Counted from the first letter of the stretch, positions 34,252 through 44,083 are shown. The stretch: 64,000 bases of DNA from Salsipaludibacter sp963812245 (GCA_963812245.1 CAWEUK010000003.1:806001-870000), one strand, 5' to 3'. A program made the numbers and translations. Notes: generated by a model from the sequence alone, not told the origin.

Positions 34252-35317
34252 CACGACCGACACGACACCGTCCAACCGGGTCGACCGGGATGCCGCCCCC
34301 GGCGTGGGGGAGGGCGAGACGCGCCCGGGCAGCCATGACGCGAGACAGGAATTCACCCCAGACGGGCGGCCCCTGCCGCCTGCGCGTGACGAGAACCTCG
34401 TCAGCTCGGTCAGCGCCGAGCAGGTGACCGGCGAGGCCAGCCTGTGGTCCGAGGGCTGGCGCGTGCTCCGGCGCAATCCGATGTTCTGGGTGAGCGCAGT
34501 GATCATCGTGGCCATGATCATCATGGCGGTGTTTCCCGAGGCCTACCTGTGGTTCTACAACGGTGATCCCAACCCCGACGGCGTCTGCAGCCTGTCGAAC
34601 TCGGTCAACAGCCCGAACGCACCCAACCAGGGACGACCGTCGACCACGAACTGGTTCGGCTTCGACATCCAGGGTTGTGACGTGTACACCAAGGTGATCA
34701 TCGGGGCACGCATCTCGATCTTCATCGGCATCATCGTCACGGCGTTCGCGGTGGCCATTGCGCTGGTGTTCGGGACCCTGGCGGGCTACTACGGCAAGTC
34801 CCTGGACACCTTCATCGCGCGCCTGACCGACATCTGGTTCGCGATTCCGACCATCCTGGGTGGCATCGTGCTGCTGTCGGTGATGGGGACGCGCGGCATG
34901 TGGCAGGTGGCATTCGTGCTGACGGTGTTCGGCTGGCCATCGATGCTCCGGTTGATGCGGTCGCAGGTCATGTCGGTCAAGGAGCAGGACTTCGTGACTG
35001 CCTCGCGCAGCCTCGGGGCCTCGAACATGCGCCTGATGGTGCGCCACATCCTGCCCAACGGCATCACCCCCGTGATCGTCTATGCCACGATCTTCATCGG
35101 CTCGATCATCACTGCAGAAGCTGCCTTGTCGTTCCTGGGTGTGGGTGTCGCGTTGCCGGCGGTGTCGTGGGGCTTGATGATCTCACAGGCACAGAGCCGC
35201 ATCCTGCAGGCGCCCCACCTGTTGTTCTTCCCGGGCTTGGCGTTGGCCATCACCGTGTTCGGGTTCCTTGTCATGGGCGATGCGCTCCGTGACGCCTTCG
35301 ACCCGAAGGGCCGTTGA
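34244..35317 (+). CDS. Oligopeptide ABC transporter permease, OppC type
   Basis: The 357-residue permease has a cytoplasmic N-terminus of about 75 residues rich in charged residues. It then has a first helix (FWVSAVIIVAMIIMAVF), an external insertion with two cysteines (VCSLSNSVNSPNAP and GCDVYTK) and the transport domain. The EAA motif is FVTASRSLGASNMRLMVRHI followed by LPNG. The start ATG lies inside the end of the OppB-type gene, and the stop overlaps the next ATG as TGATG, so all permease and ATPase genes are coupled. The external cysteine pair is unusual for the family. Confidence 0.92.
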   Translation: MSDTTDTTPSNRVDRDAAPGVGEGETRPGSHDARQEFTPDGRPLPPARDENLVSSVSAEQVTGEASLWSEGWRVLRRNPMFWVSAVIIVAMIIMAVFPEAYLWFYNGDPNPDGVCSLSNSVNSPNAPNQGRPSTTNWFGFDIQGCDVYTKVIIGARISIFIGIIVTAFAVAIALVFGTLAGYYGKSLDTFIARLTDIWFAIPTILGGIVLLSVMGTRGMWQVAFVLTVFGWPSMLRLMRSQVMSVKEQDFVTASRSLGASNMRLMVRHILPNGITPVIVYATIFIGSIITAEAALSFLGVGVALPAVSWGLMISQAQSRILQAPHLLFFPGLALAITVFGFLVMGDALRDAFDPKGR

Positions 35318-36390
35318 TGAGCACTGCCACCACCACGCCCACGACGTCCCAATCGTCGGAGACGACGATCGCAGGACGCGACGTCGACCCGACTGCTCCG
35401 TTGCTCGACGTGGAGGACCTGCGGGTGGAGTTCAGGCTCCAGACCGGCACCGTCGTCGCCAACGACCGCGTGACCTACTCGTTGCAGGCCGGCGAGACGC
35501 TGGCAATCCTCGGCGAGTCGGGTTCGGGGAAGTCGGTGTCGGCCCAGGCCGTCATGGGGATCATCGACAGCCCGCCCGGCTACATCACCGACGGGGCGAT
35601 CCGGTATCGCGGCATCGACCTGTTGACGCTGCCCGAGAACCAGCGCCGCAAGGTCCGCGGCAACCACATCTCGATCATCTTCCAGGACGCGCTGACGGCA
35701 CTCAACCCGGTCTTCACCGTCGGGTTCCAGATATCCGAGATGCTGCGCGTCCACCGCGGCACGTCCAAGAAGGAGTCCTACAAGCGTGCCGCCGAGTTGA
35801 TGGACCGGGTCAAGATCCCGGCCGCTTCGGAACGCCTGAACGCCTATCCGCACGAGTTCTCCGGCGGCATGCGGCAGCGTGTCATGATTGCCATGGCACT
35901 GGCCCTGGATCCGGCGATCCTGATCGCCGACGAACCCACCACGGCACTGGACGTGACCGTCCAGGCCCAGGTGATGGAACTGCTGGCCGAACTCCAGGAC
36001 GAGACTGGCATGGGCCTGATCCTGATCACCCACGACCTGGGCGTGGTCGCCGAGGTCGCCGATCGAGTCGCGGTCATGTACGCCGGACGCATCGTCGAGA
36101 CCGGCAGCATCGACGACATCTACCACATGCCCGCGCACCCCTACACCATCGGGCTGATGGAGTCGCTGCCCCAGCTGGACGTCAAGGGGTCGCGACTGGT
36201 TCCCATCCCGGGATCACCGCCCGACCTGACGCGACGTCCCAGCGGCTGCGCGTTCCATCCACGATGTCGCTATGCCCAGCAGGTGTGCGTCGACGAGGAC
36301 CCACAGTTGACCCCACCGGCGCCGGGCATCCCCAACCGCCTGTCGGCGTGCCACTTCAGCGAGGAGGCGATCAATGTCCGACGCCGATGA
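35317..36390 (+). CDS. Oligopeptide ABC transporter ATP-binding protein, OppD type
   Basis: The 357-residue ATPase has Walker A GESGSGKSVSAQA, Q-loop IIFQDALTALNPV, signature FSGGMRQRVMIAMA, Walker B ILIADEPTTALDVTVQAQ and H-loop ITHDLGVVAEVADR. The C-terminal oligopeptide-transporter extension has the iron-sulfur-like cysteine set (GCAFHPRCRYAQQVC and ACHF) typical of OppD/DppD. A Thr/Ser-rich leader of about 25 residues precedes the domain. It starts in a TGATG overlap and ends 17 bases inside the next gene. Confidence 0.93.
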   Translation: MSTATTTPTTSQSSETTIAGRDVDPTAPLLDVEDLRVEFRLQTGTVVANDRVTYSLQAGETLAILGESGSGKSVSAQAVMGIIDSPPGYITDGAIRYRGIDLLTLPENQRRKVRGNHISIIFQDALTALNPVFTVGFQISEMLRVHRGTSKKESYKRAAELMDRVKIPAASERLNAYPHEFSGGMRQRVMIAMALALDPAILIADEPTTALDVTVQAQVMELLAELQDETGMGLILITHDLGVVAEVADRVAVMYAGRIVETGSIDDIYHMPAHPYTIGLMESLPQLDVKGSRLVPIPGSPPDLTRRPSGCAFHPRCRYAQQVCVDEDPQLTPPAPGIPNRLSACHFSEEAINVRRR

Positions 36391-37501
36391 AAGGGAACTC
36401 CACCTCGGCGGTGGTGAGGCCGAGTCCGAACTGCGCGTCGACCTCGATCGAGGTGAGCCAGTCCTGGAAGTGCGCAACCTGGTCAAGCACTTCCCATTGA
36501 CCCAGGGGATCCTGTTCAAGAAGACGGTCGGGCAGGTGCAGGCGGTCGACGACGTGTCGTTCAAACTTCATCCGGGAGAGACCCTGGGGCTGGTGGGTGA
36601 ATCCGGGTCGGGCAAGTCCACGGTCGCCCTCACGTTGTTGCGCCTGCACGAGCCGACGTCGGGTGAGGCCTTCTTCAAGGGACGTGACCTGTTCACGTTG
36701 TCCAACAGCGAGATGCGTGAGGTCCGCCGCGACATCCAGATGATCTTCCAGGACCCGTATGCCTCGCTGAACCCGCGCATGACCGTCGGCGACATCGTCG
36801 CCGAGCCATGGCGGATCCATGCCGGCATCCTGGCCAAGGACAAGCAGCGTTCCCGAGTGGCAGAGTTGCTCGAACTCGTCGGCCTCAACCCCGACCACAT
36901 CAACCGGTTCCCCCACCAGTTCTCTGGCGGACAGCGCCAACGGATCGGGGTTGCCCGAGCCCTGGCGGTCAACCCCTCGGTCATCGTCGCCGACGAGCCG
37001 GTGTCGGCGTTGGACGTGTCGGTGCAGGCCCAGGTCGTCAACCTGCTCGAGGACATCCAGCGGGAGTTCGGCATCGCCTTCCTGTTCATCGCCCACGACC
37101 TGTCGGTGGTGCGCCACATCGCAGACCGGGTGGCTGTCATGTACCTGGGCAGGATGATCGAGATCGGTGAGGAGGTCCAGATCTACGATCGGCCGGTGCA
37201 CCCCTACACCCAGGCCCTCCTGTCGGCGGCGCCGATCGCCGATCCTCGTCGTCGCAAGGAATCCGAGCGGATCCTGCTCGAAGGCGATCTGCCGTCACCG
37301 TCGGACCCGCCATCGGGCTGTCGCTTCCGCACCCGCTGCTGGCTGTTCAACCAGATGGCCGAGGAGGATGGCGACGAGAGCCGCATCGAGAAGTGCATGA
37401 CCGAGGACCCGGTGCTCGAGGATCGCGGCTTCGACCACCCGTCGGCGTGCCACTACCCCGCGGAGCGCCAGATCATCGAGACCGTCGAGGTGTCGGCCTG
37501 A
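36374..37501 (+). CDS. Oligopeptide ABC transporter ATP-binding protein, OppF type
   Basis: The 375-residue ATPase pairs with the OppD-type subunit. It has Walker A GESGSGKSTVALTLLRL, MIFQDPYASLNPRMTVGD, signature FSGGQRQRIGVARALA, Walker B VIVADEPVSALDVSVQAQ and H-loop IAHDLSVVRHIADRVAVMY. A C-terminal cysteine cluster (GCRFRTRCWLF, KCMTEDP and ACHYP) matches OppF/DppF. The ATG follows GAGGAG. The gene closes the operon, and a two-tier hairpin follows. Confidence 0.93.
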   Translation: MSDADERELHLGGGEAESELRVDLDRGEPVLEVRNLVKHFPLTQGILFKKTVGQVQAVDDVSFKLHPGETLGLVGESGSGKSTVALTLLRLHEPTSGEAFFKGRDLFTLSNSEMREVRRDIQMIFQDPYASLNPRMTVGDIVAEPWRIHAGILAKDKQRSRVAELLELVGLNPDHINRFPHQFSGGQRQRIGVARALAVNPSVIVADEPVSALDVSVQAQVVNLLEDIQREFGIAFLFIAHDLSVVRHIADRVAVMYLGRMIEIGEEVQIYDRPVHPYTQALLSAAPIADPRRRKESERILLEGDLPSPSDPPSGCRFRTRCWLFNQMAEEDGDESRIEKCMTEDPVLEDRGFDHPSACHYPAERQIIETVEVSA

Positions 37502-37542
37502 CCGCGGGTCGCGCCACACGTCGGCTGCGGCTGCGGTGGCTG

Positions 37543-37584
37543 CGCGGCACCCGGAATCTCGATCCGGGATGACCAGGTGCCGCG
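37543..37584. terminator. Two-tier hairpin between the opp operon and tpiA
   Basis: An outer 9-bp stem (37543-37551 with 37576-37584, arms CGCGGCACC/GGTGCCGCG) encloses a 6-bp stem CCCGGA/TCCGGG. There is no T run, so it may end transcription only weakly or protect the 3' end of the opp message. Confidence 0.55.
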
Positions 37585-37645
37585 ATCGTCCGCCGCGGTT
37601 GCGTCCCCACAATCCACACTCCAACCGTGACGAAAAGGGCCCAAC

Positions 37646-38418
37646 GTGCCAGATCGCAACCCGGTCATCGCCGGCAACTGGAAGATGCACAAGGACCACC
37701 TCGAAGCCACCCAGCTCGTGCAGAAGCTGGCCTACCACCTCACCCCGGAGGACTACGAGGGCCAGGATGTCGTCGTGTGCCCGCCCTACGTGTCGCTGCG
37801 CAGTGTGCAGGTCCTGATCGACGCCGAGCACCTGCCCATCCAACTGGGCGCCCAGGACGTCCACCAGGAGACCCACGGCGCCTACACCGGTGAGGTGTCG
37901 GCACCGATGCTGGCACGGCTGGACGTCGACTGGGTGATCGTGGGCCACTCGGAGCGTCGCCAGTACGCCGGCGAGACCGACGAGCTGGTGGCCAGCAAGG
38001 CACATGCCGCACAGCAGTCCGGCATCGGCATCATCGTGGCGGTGGGCGAGACGCAACAACAGCGTGAGGCCGGTGCCGCCGAGCAGGTGGTGGCCGACCA
38101 GTTGCGCGGATCCCTGGCCGGGGTGGACTTCTCCGACCCCAGCCGGGTCATCGTTGCCTACGAGCCCATCTGGGCCATCGGCACCGGCCTGACCGCCACC
38201 CCCGACGATGCCCAGGACATGTGCGCCCACGTGCGCGCGATCGTGGCCGAGATCGCGGGTGACGACGTGGCCAGCCAGGTCCGGGTCCAGTACGGCGGCT
38301 CCGTCAAGCCCGGCAACATCCGGGTGCTGATGTCGCAACCCGACATCGACGGTGCGCTGGTCGGGGGGCAAGTCTGGACGCCGAGGACTTCGCCCTGCTC
38401 ATCGGGCACCGTCGCTGA
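37646..38418 (+). CDS. tpiA: Triose-phosphate isomerase (one frame break)
   Basis: TpiA interconverts the two triose phosphates. The reconstructed protein has 257 residues: VIAGNWKMHKDHLEA with the catalytic Asn and Lys, GHSERR with the catalytic His, VAYEPIWAIGTG with the catalytic Glu, and the phosphate loop YGGSVKPGNI. The G run at 38363-38368 has six bases where seven are needed. Restoring one G gives the expected GALVGGASLDAEDFALLIGH end and a stop at 38416-38418. This is the only break in the window that needs an added base. The GTG start is preceded by a purine-rich tract (GAAAAGGG). Confidence 0.92.
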
Positions 38419-38521
38419 CCGCCGGGGTGCCGGCCATGGGAGTTTCGACGGCCTGGCCGGATGATCGCGATTCGTCCCGCCCGACGACGTATGCTGACCA
38501 CACCCAAACGTCGGAGTGGCT

Positions 38522-38923
38522 GTGAGCAGGCGGCAGGATCCACTTGAATCCCTCCTGGGCCCGTTGGAACAGGACGTGATGGACGTCGTCTGGCGGTTGG
38601 AGGATGCGACCGTGCGCGACGTGCACGAGGAACTGGTCCAGGAGCGCAAGATCGCCTACACCACGGTGATGACGACGATGGCCAGGCTTGCCACCAAGGG
38701 CCTGCTGCGTCGTGACACCGCCGGGTTGGCACACCGCTACCGGCCGGCCGTCACCCAGGACACCTACCTGCGATCCGCCCTGGGTCGCGTGCTGACCTGG
38801 GCGTTGGAACGCTACCCCGAGCCTGCTGCCAGCTATCTGACCGAGGTCGTCGACAGTGTCGACGGGGCGGACCTCGACGAGTTGCGGGCAGCAGTTGAAC
38901 GTCGACGGAGCAAGGAGCCCTAG
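38522..38923 (+). CDS. BlaI/MecI-family transcriptional repressor
   Basis: The 133-residue winged-helix repressor (GPLEQDVMDVVWRLEDATVR, DVHEELVQERKIAYTTVMTT and LATKGLLRRDTAG) matches the BlaI/MecI/CopY family. These repressors dimerise and are inactivated by cleavage when a partner M56 membrane protease senses a signal. The gene's TAG stop overlaps the GTG of just such a protease gene. The GTG at 38522 follows CGGAG at a proper distance, and another GTG six bases upstream is possible. No beta-lactamase or penicillin-binding protein gene is nearby, so the signal is unknown. Confidence 0.88.
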   Translation: MSRRQDPLESLLGPLEQDVMDVVWRLEDATVRDVHEELVQERKIAYTTVMTTMARLATKGLLRRDTAGLAHRYRPAVTQDTYLRSALGRVLTWALERYPEPAASYLTEVVDSVDGADLDELRAAVERRRSKEP

Positions 38924-40384
38924 TGCCCGCAGGGGGGATTCTCCTTGCACTGCCCGCCCAGTCCATCGCCGTACGGCTCGGGCTGGCAGCCCTGATCGCC
39001 ATCGTCGTGGTCAGGGTGTTGCTGCGTGCCGACTTTCGGCGTGCGGGTGTGCGGGTGGCATATGCGTTGCTGCCAGTGGGCGTCTTCCTGGCCGTGGTCG
39101 TCGCATCACTGGCGGATCTGCGCCTGCCCACGCTCATGGTCCCCGCCGCCGACGCACCCAGCCAGGTGGTCGTCGGCCTGGGCAGCGACTACCTGTACCT
39201 GGCGCCGTTGACGCTGCCCGCGCTCGTGGGCGCGTGGGCCCTGGTGGCCAGCATCCGAATCCTGCTGCGAACGACCAGGACCGCGCGCAGTGCCCGAAGC
39301 GCCCGCCGCCTCGCCCGCAACGGGGTTGCCCCCATCGCGGTTCGTCGTCGGGTCGTCGTGCACGCGCGCATCCTGGGCGTCACCGCACCGCCCGTCGTGC
39401 TGGGCGACTGCCCGGGTGGTGCCGCCGCCATCGGCATCCGCAAGCCCGTGCTGCTGCTCGATGCGGCCTACATCGCCACCCTCGACGATCGTGAACTGGA
39501 CGGCGTCGTGGCCCATGAACTGGCCCACATCGCGCGGCATGACAACCTGGTTGCCTACCTGTTCGGGCTTGGTCGCGACCTGACGTTCTTCCTGCCCGGT
39601 GGGGCATGGGCACTGCGCCAACTGTTGGTCGAGCGCGAGCTCGCGGCGGACCAGACTGCCATCCGTGCCACGCGGCGTCCCGGTGCGCTGGCGGGTGGAC
39701 TGCTCAAGGTGCTCGAGGCGGCTCCCGCACACCAGGCCAGCGCCGCCTTGATGCCCACCGACACGCTCGCAGCACGCGTGGCGACCCTGTGCGAGGACAA
39801 GCCGGCCCCACGGCCACTGCGCAGTTGGGCCGAGACGATGAGCGTGGTCGCGGCCTTCGTGGGGCTGTTGGCCACGTCCATGCTGGTGCCACGGTGGATC
39901 GCCGGGCCCGATCCCGAGGCCGGCATCGGCGTCATGGTGTCGCCGCCGGCATCGACGACTGCCCAGCAGGGCTCCGCATCCGTTGTCGACATCATGTCCT
40001 CGACCAACGACCTCGCAGGTGCCGGCGGGACGGCGTCGGACACGCAGGCGGCCGCCGACACCGTCACCCGCAGCACCCGAAGAGGCGCTGCCACGCGCGC
40101 TGAGCAGCTATCGCGCGACGATCGACGAACTGCCTGCGACCGCCCGTGGCGACGTGCGCAACCCTGACGACGCGGGTGACGGGATGGGTGCAGGCATGCT
40201 GCGCGCCTGCGCCGGTGACGCCGGCTGTCGGATCCAGCCCGAGCCGGCGTCGACCCTGCAACTGCGCCCCAGCCCCGTCCTGGTGCAGCGAGACTTCCCC
40301 GTGCGCTGGCATGCCCAACAGGTCGGTGCCGCAGGCGATGACGCCGTCGTCCGCTTCTACTACCTGTCGACGCTGCCCCGCTGA
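38923..40384 (+). CDS. M56 (BlaR1-type) membrane metallopeptidase (one frame break)
   Basis: About 486 residues. N-terminal helices precede an M56 zinc protease domain with VVAHELAHIARHDNLVAY (HExxH) and ERELAADQTAIRAT, then a further membrane helix near residue 310. There is no penicillin-binding sensor domain. Instead a short extracytoplasmic tail follows, which is found by shifting frame by one base near 40075-40078 (an extra base in CCC). The continuation EEALPRALSSYRATIDELP to FYYLSTLPR has GC-rich third codon positions. Two cysteines (ACAGDAGC) occur in the tail. With BlaI it probably forms a signal-responsive repressor and protease pair. Confidence 0.82.
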
Positions 40385-40549
40385 GTCCGCCCGGGTGTCA
40401 TGGGGGCGGGTCCGCGATCCCCGTCCCGCCGGCAGTGCGCCGGGCTGGAGGATGAGCGTCCGGCACGCATGCATCGGGTATCGTTGCGGGTCGATCCCGT
40501 CTGCCCCTGATCGTCACGGTGGACGCACACCGCCAGAAAGCTCGCGCCC

Positions 40550-40771
40550 GTGATTGCCTTCCTGATCGTCCTCGAGACCATCTTCTGCCTGTTCATCGTG
40601 CTGTTCGTGTTGCTGCACCGAGGCACGGGCGGCGGGTTGTCCGACATGTTCGGTGGTGGCGGCGGGGCGTTGGGTGGGTCGGCAGTCGTCGAGAAGAACC
40701 TCGACCGGATCACCATCGTGGCCATCCTCGGCGCCATGGTGACGACCTTCCTGCTCGTCAAGTTCTGGTGA
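40550..40771 (+). CDS. secG: Preprotein translocase subunit SecG
   Basis: SecG is a small membrane subunit of the SecYEG channel. The 73-residue protein has two helices (FLIVLETIFCLFIVLFVLLH and ITIVAILGAMVTTFLLVKF) joined by the diagnostic glycine-rich loop GGGLSDMFGGGGGALGGSAV. The GTG start gives the normal length. Its place after tpiA is conserved in actinobacteria, although here two regulatory genes intervene. The next lipoprotein gene starts about ten bases after the stop. Confidence 0.95.
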   Translation: MIAFLIVLETIFCLFIVLFVLLHRGTGGGLSDMFGGGGGALGGSAVVEKNLDRITIVAILGAMVTTFLLVKFW

Positions 40772-40781
40772 GTCCTGCGTG

Positions 40782-42510
40782 ATGGCCAGGCCGCCTGGTT
40801 GCCATCACGTTCGTGATGGCCGTCCTGGTGGCGGCGTGCACCACGTCCAGCGGTGGCTCCACCGCACCGAACTCCTCTTCCCAGCCGGGTCCTGACGTGA
40901 CCTCCGGCGACACGTCCGACGTGCCCGTCGCTCCATCGGCTGGCGCCTCGACGCCGGCGGCGTCCCCGGACGCGGCCCTGCCCACCCCCATCCCGCTGCC
41001 GGCAGCAACCACGTCCCGGTTGCGCATCGGGCTGGACCGGGATCCGTCCTCGCTGGACCCGGCGCGGTCGATCGACGACGGTGGCCTGATGGTGGTGGAC
41101 GCGCTCTTCGACAGCCTCACGCGCATGTCGTACGACCTGACGAGCGTCGAGCCTGCCGCCGCCGAGTCCTGGGAGGTCTCCGAGGACGGCCTGGTGTGGA
41201 CGTTCTCGCTGCGGGAGGCGACCTGGCACGACGGCTTGCCGGTGACGGCGCAGCAGTTCGTGCGCGGGCTGACGCATGTCGCCTCGGACGCGGGGGGCAC
41301 CCAGCCCTTCCATGCCCATCTGCTGTCGAGGATCCGTGGCTGGTCAGCCACCCAGGACAGCGGGGCCGTCCTGGCGGGCGTGCAGGCGCTGGATGCCCGC
41401 ACGCTCCAGGTGGAGGTGGACACACCCTTCGGAGACCTGCCGGCCGCGCTCAGCCATCCAGCACTCGCACCGCGCCGGCGTGCCGGCGTCGACATGCAGT
41501 CACCCGTCGGCAACGGCCCGTTCCGGATGGATGGGGAGTGGGCCCACAACCAGTTCATCCGCGTGGCCGCAGTCCCCAACCACGTCGACGCACCGCGCGT
41601 CGGCGAAGTGGTCTTCCAGATCTATGCCGGCGAGCGTCCCGACAGCCTCCAGTTGGAGGACTTCCGTGCCGGTGCCCTGGATGTCGCGGCCGTCCCCCCT
41701 GTCGAGGCCGAGCGCGTGCGCGGCGAGTTCGGCGCCTCGCCCGACGGGTACACCGGACCCGGACTGCTGGAGGGCGATGCCGACGAGGCCTACTGGATCG
41801 GCTTCAACACGGCCATGCCGCCGTTCGACGACCCTGCGGTCCGCCTGGGCATCAGTCAACTGTTGGATCGGGACCGGCTCATCGACGTCTACGCCGCGTC
41901 GACGCGCACGCGCGCGACGGGCATCGTGCCCGGCGGCATTCCCGGCAGTGGGGCGATCGACTGCGCGCCATGTCGCCACGACCCGCTGAGCGCCGAAGCC
42001 GCCCTTGCGGACTTTGCCGATCGCCTGGACGGGCCGATGCACATCCTCACGATCGACGGCGTCACCAATCGAGGGGTCGCGACGGCCCTGGCGACCGCGA
42101 TCCGGGAGACCACCGGGGCAGTCGTGATCGTGGACGCAGTGCCGCTGGGGGAGTGGCTCACCGGGGTGCGCGAGCCATCATTGCAGGTCTTTCGCGCCGG
42201 CTGGGAGGCGTCGTGGCCCACCATGGGGGGCATCCTCGCGCCGTCGTTCTCGTCCGACCAGATCGGTGGTGACAACCTGGTCCGGCTCGCCGACGGACCG
42301 TTGGACGCGGCCATCGACACGGCGATGGCGGCAGGTGGATCCGACGCCATCCCACTGTGGCAGGACGTCGAACAACGGGTGTCCGACCTGGCCGCCGTCG
42401 CGCCGGTGTTCTGGTATCGACTGAACGTGGTCGTGGCCGACGGCGTGCGTGGATTCCGCATGTCCCCGAGCGGGCAGGTGGACCTGGCCCAGGTCTCGGT
42501 GGTCGAATAG
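40782..42510 (+). CDS. Peptide-binding lipoprotein, SBP_bac_5 family (probable frame break in signal peptide)
   Basis: This extracellular solute-binding protein has conventional domain order: LRIGLDRDPSSLDPARSIDD, SEDGLVWTFSLREATWHDG, VGNGPFRMDGEW, YWIGFNTAMPPFDDPAVRLG, then the C-terminal lobe. The uninterrupted frame starts only at a GTG at 40813, leaving nine residues before the lipobox LVAAC, too short for a signal. Reading from the ATG at 40782 and dropping one G near 40797 gives MARPPVAITFVMAVLVAAC, a normal lipoprotein signal with Cys19. No transporter genes are adjacent, so it may serve the Opp permease at 33-37 kb or act as an orphan receptor. Confidence 0.8.
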
Positions 42511-42595
42511 GCCACGCTCGTCGACCGCACGACGCTGCATTCGCCCACAGCCCACCGGGTGGCTACCCTTTGCCATCGGCCCGCGGGCCGACCAT

Positions 42596-42679
42596 GCGCG
42601 AGTGGCGGAACTGGTAGACGCGCACGCTTGAGGGGCGTGTTCCTTAACAGGAGTGGAGGTTCAAGTCCTCTCTCGCGCA
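42596..42679 (+). tRNA. tRNA-Leu (anticodon GAG)
   Basis: The acceptor arms GCGCGAG (42596-42602) and CTCGCGC (42672-42678) pair fully, with discriminator A at 42679. The anticodon arm is CACGC/GCGTG around TTGAGGG, which places GAG at positions 34-36 and reads CUC and CUU. A long variable arm (TTCC with GGAG) and a T loop TTCAAGT confirm the class II leucine type. The 3' CCA is not encoded. Confidence 0.96.
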
Positions 42680-42700
42680 CGACGGCAACTGCACCACACG

Positions 42701-42729
42701 ACGGCTCCGACGCTTCTGCGCGGGGCCGT
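42701..42729. terminator. Hairpin downstream of tRNA-Leu, convergent with yccF
   Basis: ACGGCTCCG (42701-42709) pairs with CGGGGCCGT (42721-42729) with one T-G wobble around an 11-base loop. It lies between the tRNA and the end of the convergent yccF gene and may serve both. Confidence 0.5.
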
Positions 42730-42754
42730 TCCTCGTGGGGCCTCGTGCGGGTGG

Positions 42755-43177
42755 TCAGGCCTCCAGTTGCGGGCCGACCACGACCTGGTCCGCCATGATC
42801 GAGTCCATGGGCACGACGGTCTTGCCGAACGGTGCCAGCGCCAGGCCCGCCATCTTGAAGCTGGCCACGCCCAGCGGGATCCCGATGATCGTGATCATCA
42901 GCAGGATCCCGGCCACGATGTGTGCCAACGCCAGCCACCAGCCGGACAGGATGAACCACACCACGTTGGCCAGGAATGACACGCCACCGGATCGATTCGG
43001 GATCTCCACGACCGTGCGGCCGAATGGCCACAGCGCGTAGCCGGCCAGCTTGAACGACTGGATGGCCAGCGGAATCGTGATGATGGGCAGGAGGTTGATG
43101 ATCCCGGCGATGACGTAGGCAATCGCCAGCCACCAGCCGGCCAGGACCAGCCACAACACGTTGCCGATGAACTTCAT
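42755..43177 (-). CDS. YccF-domain membrane protein
   Basis: The 140-residue inner-membrane protein has the YccF domain twice: FIGNVLWLVLAGWWLAIAYV and FLANVVWFILSGWWLALAHI, each followed by a second helix ending ITIPLAIQSFKLAGYALWPF or ITIIGIPLGVASFKMAGLAL. Four helices result. The family is widespread and of unknown function. The ATG overlaps the stop of the upstream DUF3097 gene as ATGA, so the two are co-translated. Confidence 0.88.
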   Translation of the reverse strand: MKFIGNVLWLVLAGWWLAIAYVIAGIINLLPIITIPLAIQSFKLAGYALWPFGRTVVEIPNRSGGVSFLANVVWFILSGWWLALAHIVAGILLMITIIGIPLGVASFKMAGLALAPFGKTVVPMDSIMADQVVVGPQLEA

Positions 43178-43981
43178 GAGGTCTCCAGTTGGGGAAGGGT
43201 GACGAAGTCGATGAGTTGTTCGACGGCCCCGACCAGGCGGCGGTCGAGATCGGTCCAGCGGGTCACTCGCGACAGGATCGCCTGCCATGCGGCCGCGGGA
43301 TGGTCGTGACCCAGGCGTCGTGCCAGCCCCTGCTTGAAGTCCTCGTTTCGTGGCACCTGAGGCCACGCATCGAGGCCGATGACGCGCGGGCTTGACGGCA
43401 GTCCACACGTCCACGAACGGATGCCCGGTGACCAGCACGTTGGGGTTGTCGACGGTGGCGGCGATGCGGGTTTCCTTCGAACCGGTCACGACGTGGTCGA
43501 GCAGGACGCCCAGACGGCGCTGCGACGTCGGCCGAAAGGCCGCGACCCGCGCGGCCAGGTCGTCGGCACCGTGCAGTGGTTCGACGACCACGCCCTCGTG
43601 TCGCAGGTCCGCACCCCACACCTTCTCCACCAGCTCGGCGTCGTGGTTGCCCTCGACCCAGATGCGTGATGGCAGCGCCACTCGGGCAGCACGGGCAGGT
43701 GGCGCGATGGATCCCGACGCCGTGGTCGCCGGTGGGGCGGGAGCCGCAGGTCGATCCGGCAGCACCAGGTGGACGACCTGCTCGTCCACGACGAAGGCCT
43801 TGTCGAGGCCGAAGGTGCGGGCGCGACCGCGGCGGTCGGTGAGCGTCACGGTGCGGGCAGTGGCCGTCGAGATGGCACCGGCGAATCCGTCGCCGAGCAC
43901 CTCGACGAGCATGCCCCGGCGCATGGTCACGGGCACGGGCGGTCGCGGCGCAGCCGGGCGGAGGTGGTCGTGCGTGGCCAT
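43174..43981 (-). CDS. DUF3097 family protein (one frame break)
   Basis: This actinobacterial family of unknown function has about 270 residues. Here about 268 are reconstructed from an ATG at 43981. Features are an N-terminal small-barrel-like region (MRRGMLVEVLGDGFAGAIST and RTVTLTDRRGRARTFGL), then RIWVEGNHDAELVEKVWGAD, which resembles a Toprim-like fold, and VLLDHVVTGSKETRIAA. After TGHPFVDVWTAVKP the frame shifts by one base near 43384 (an extra C in CCC) into VIGLDAWPQVPRNEDFKQGL and the end IDFVTLPQLETS. The stop overlaps the yccF start. Confidence 0.82.
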
Positions 43982-44083
43982 CCAGGAGTCCTTGTGCGTG
44001 GCGGTCAGTGTGCCGTGTCGCAGCGACCTTCGCTGTCGGGCATCCTGCCGGTGACGTGGGCATCGACCTCGGGAGGCGTGGCC

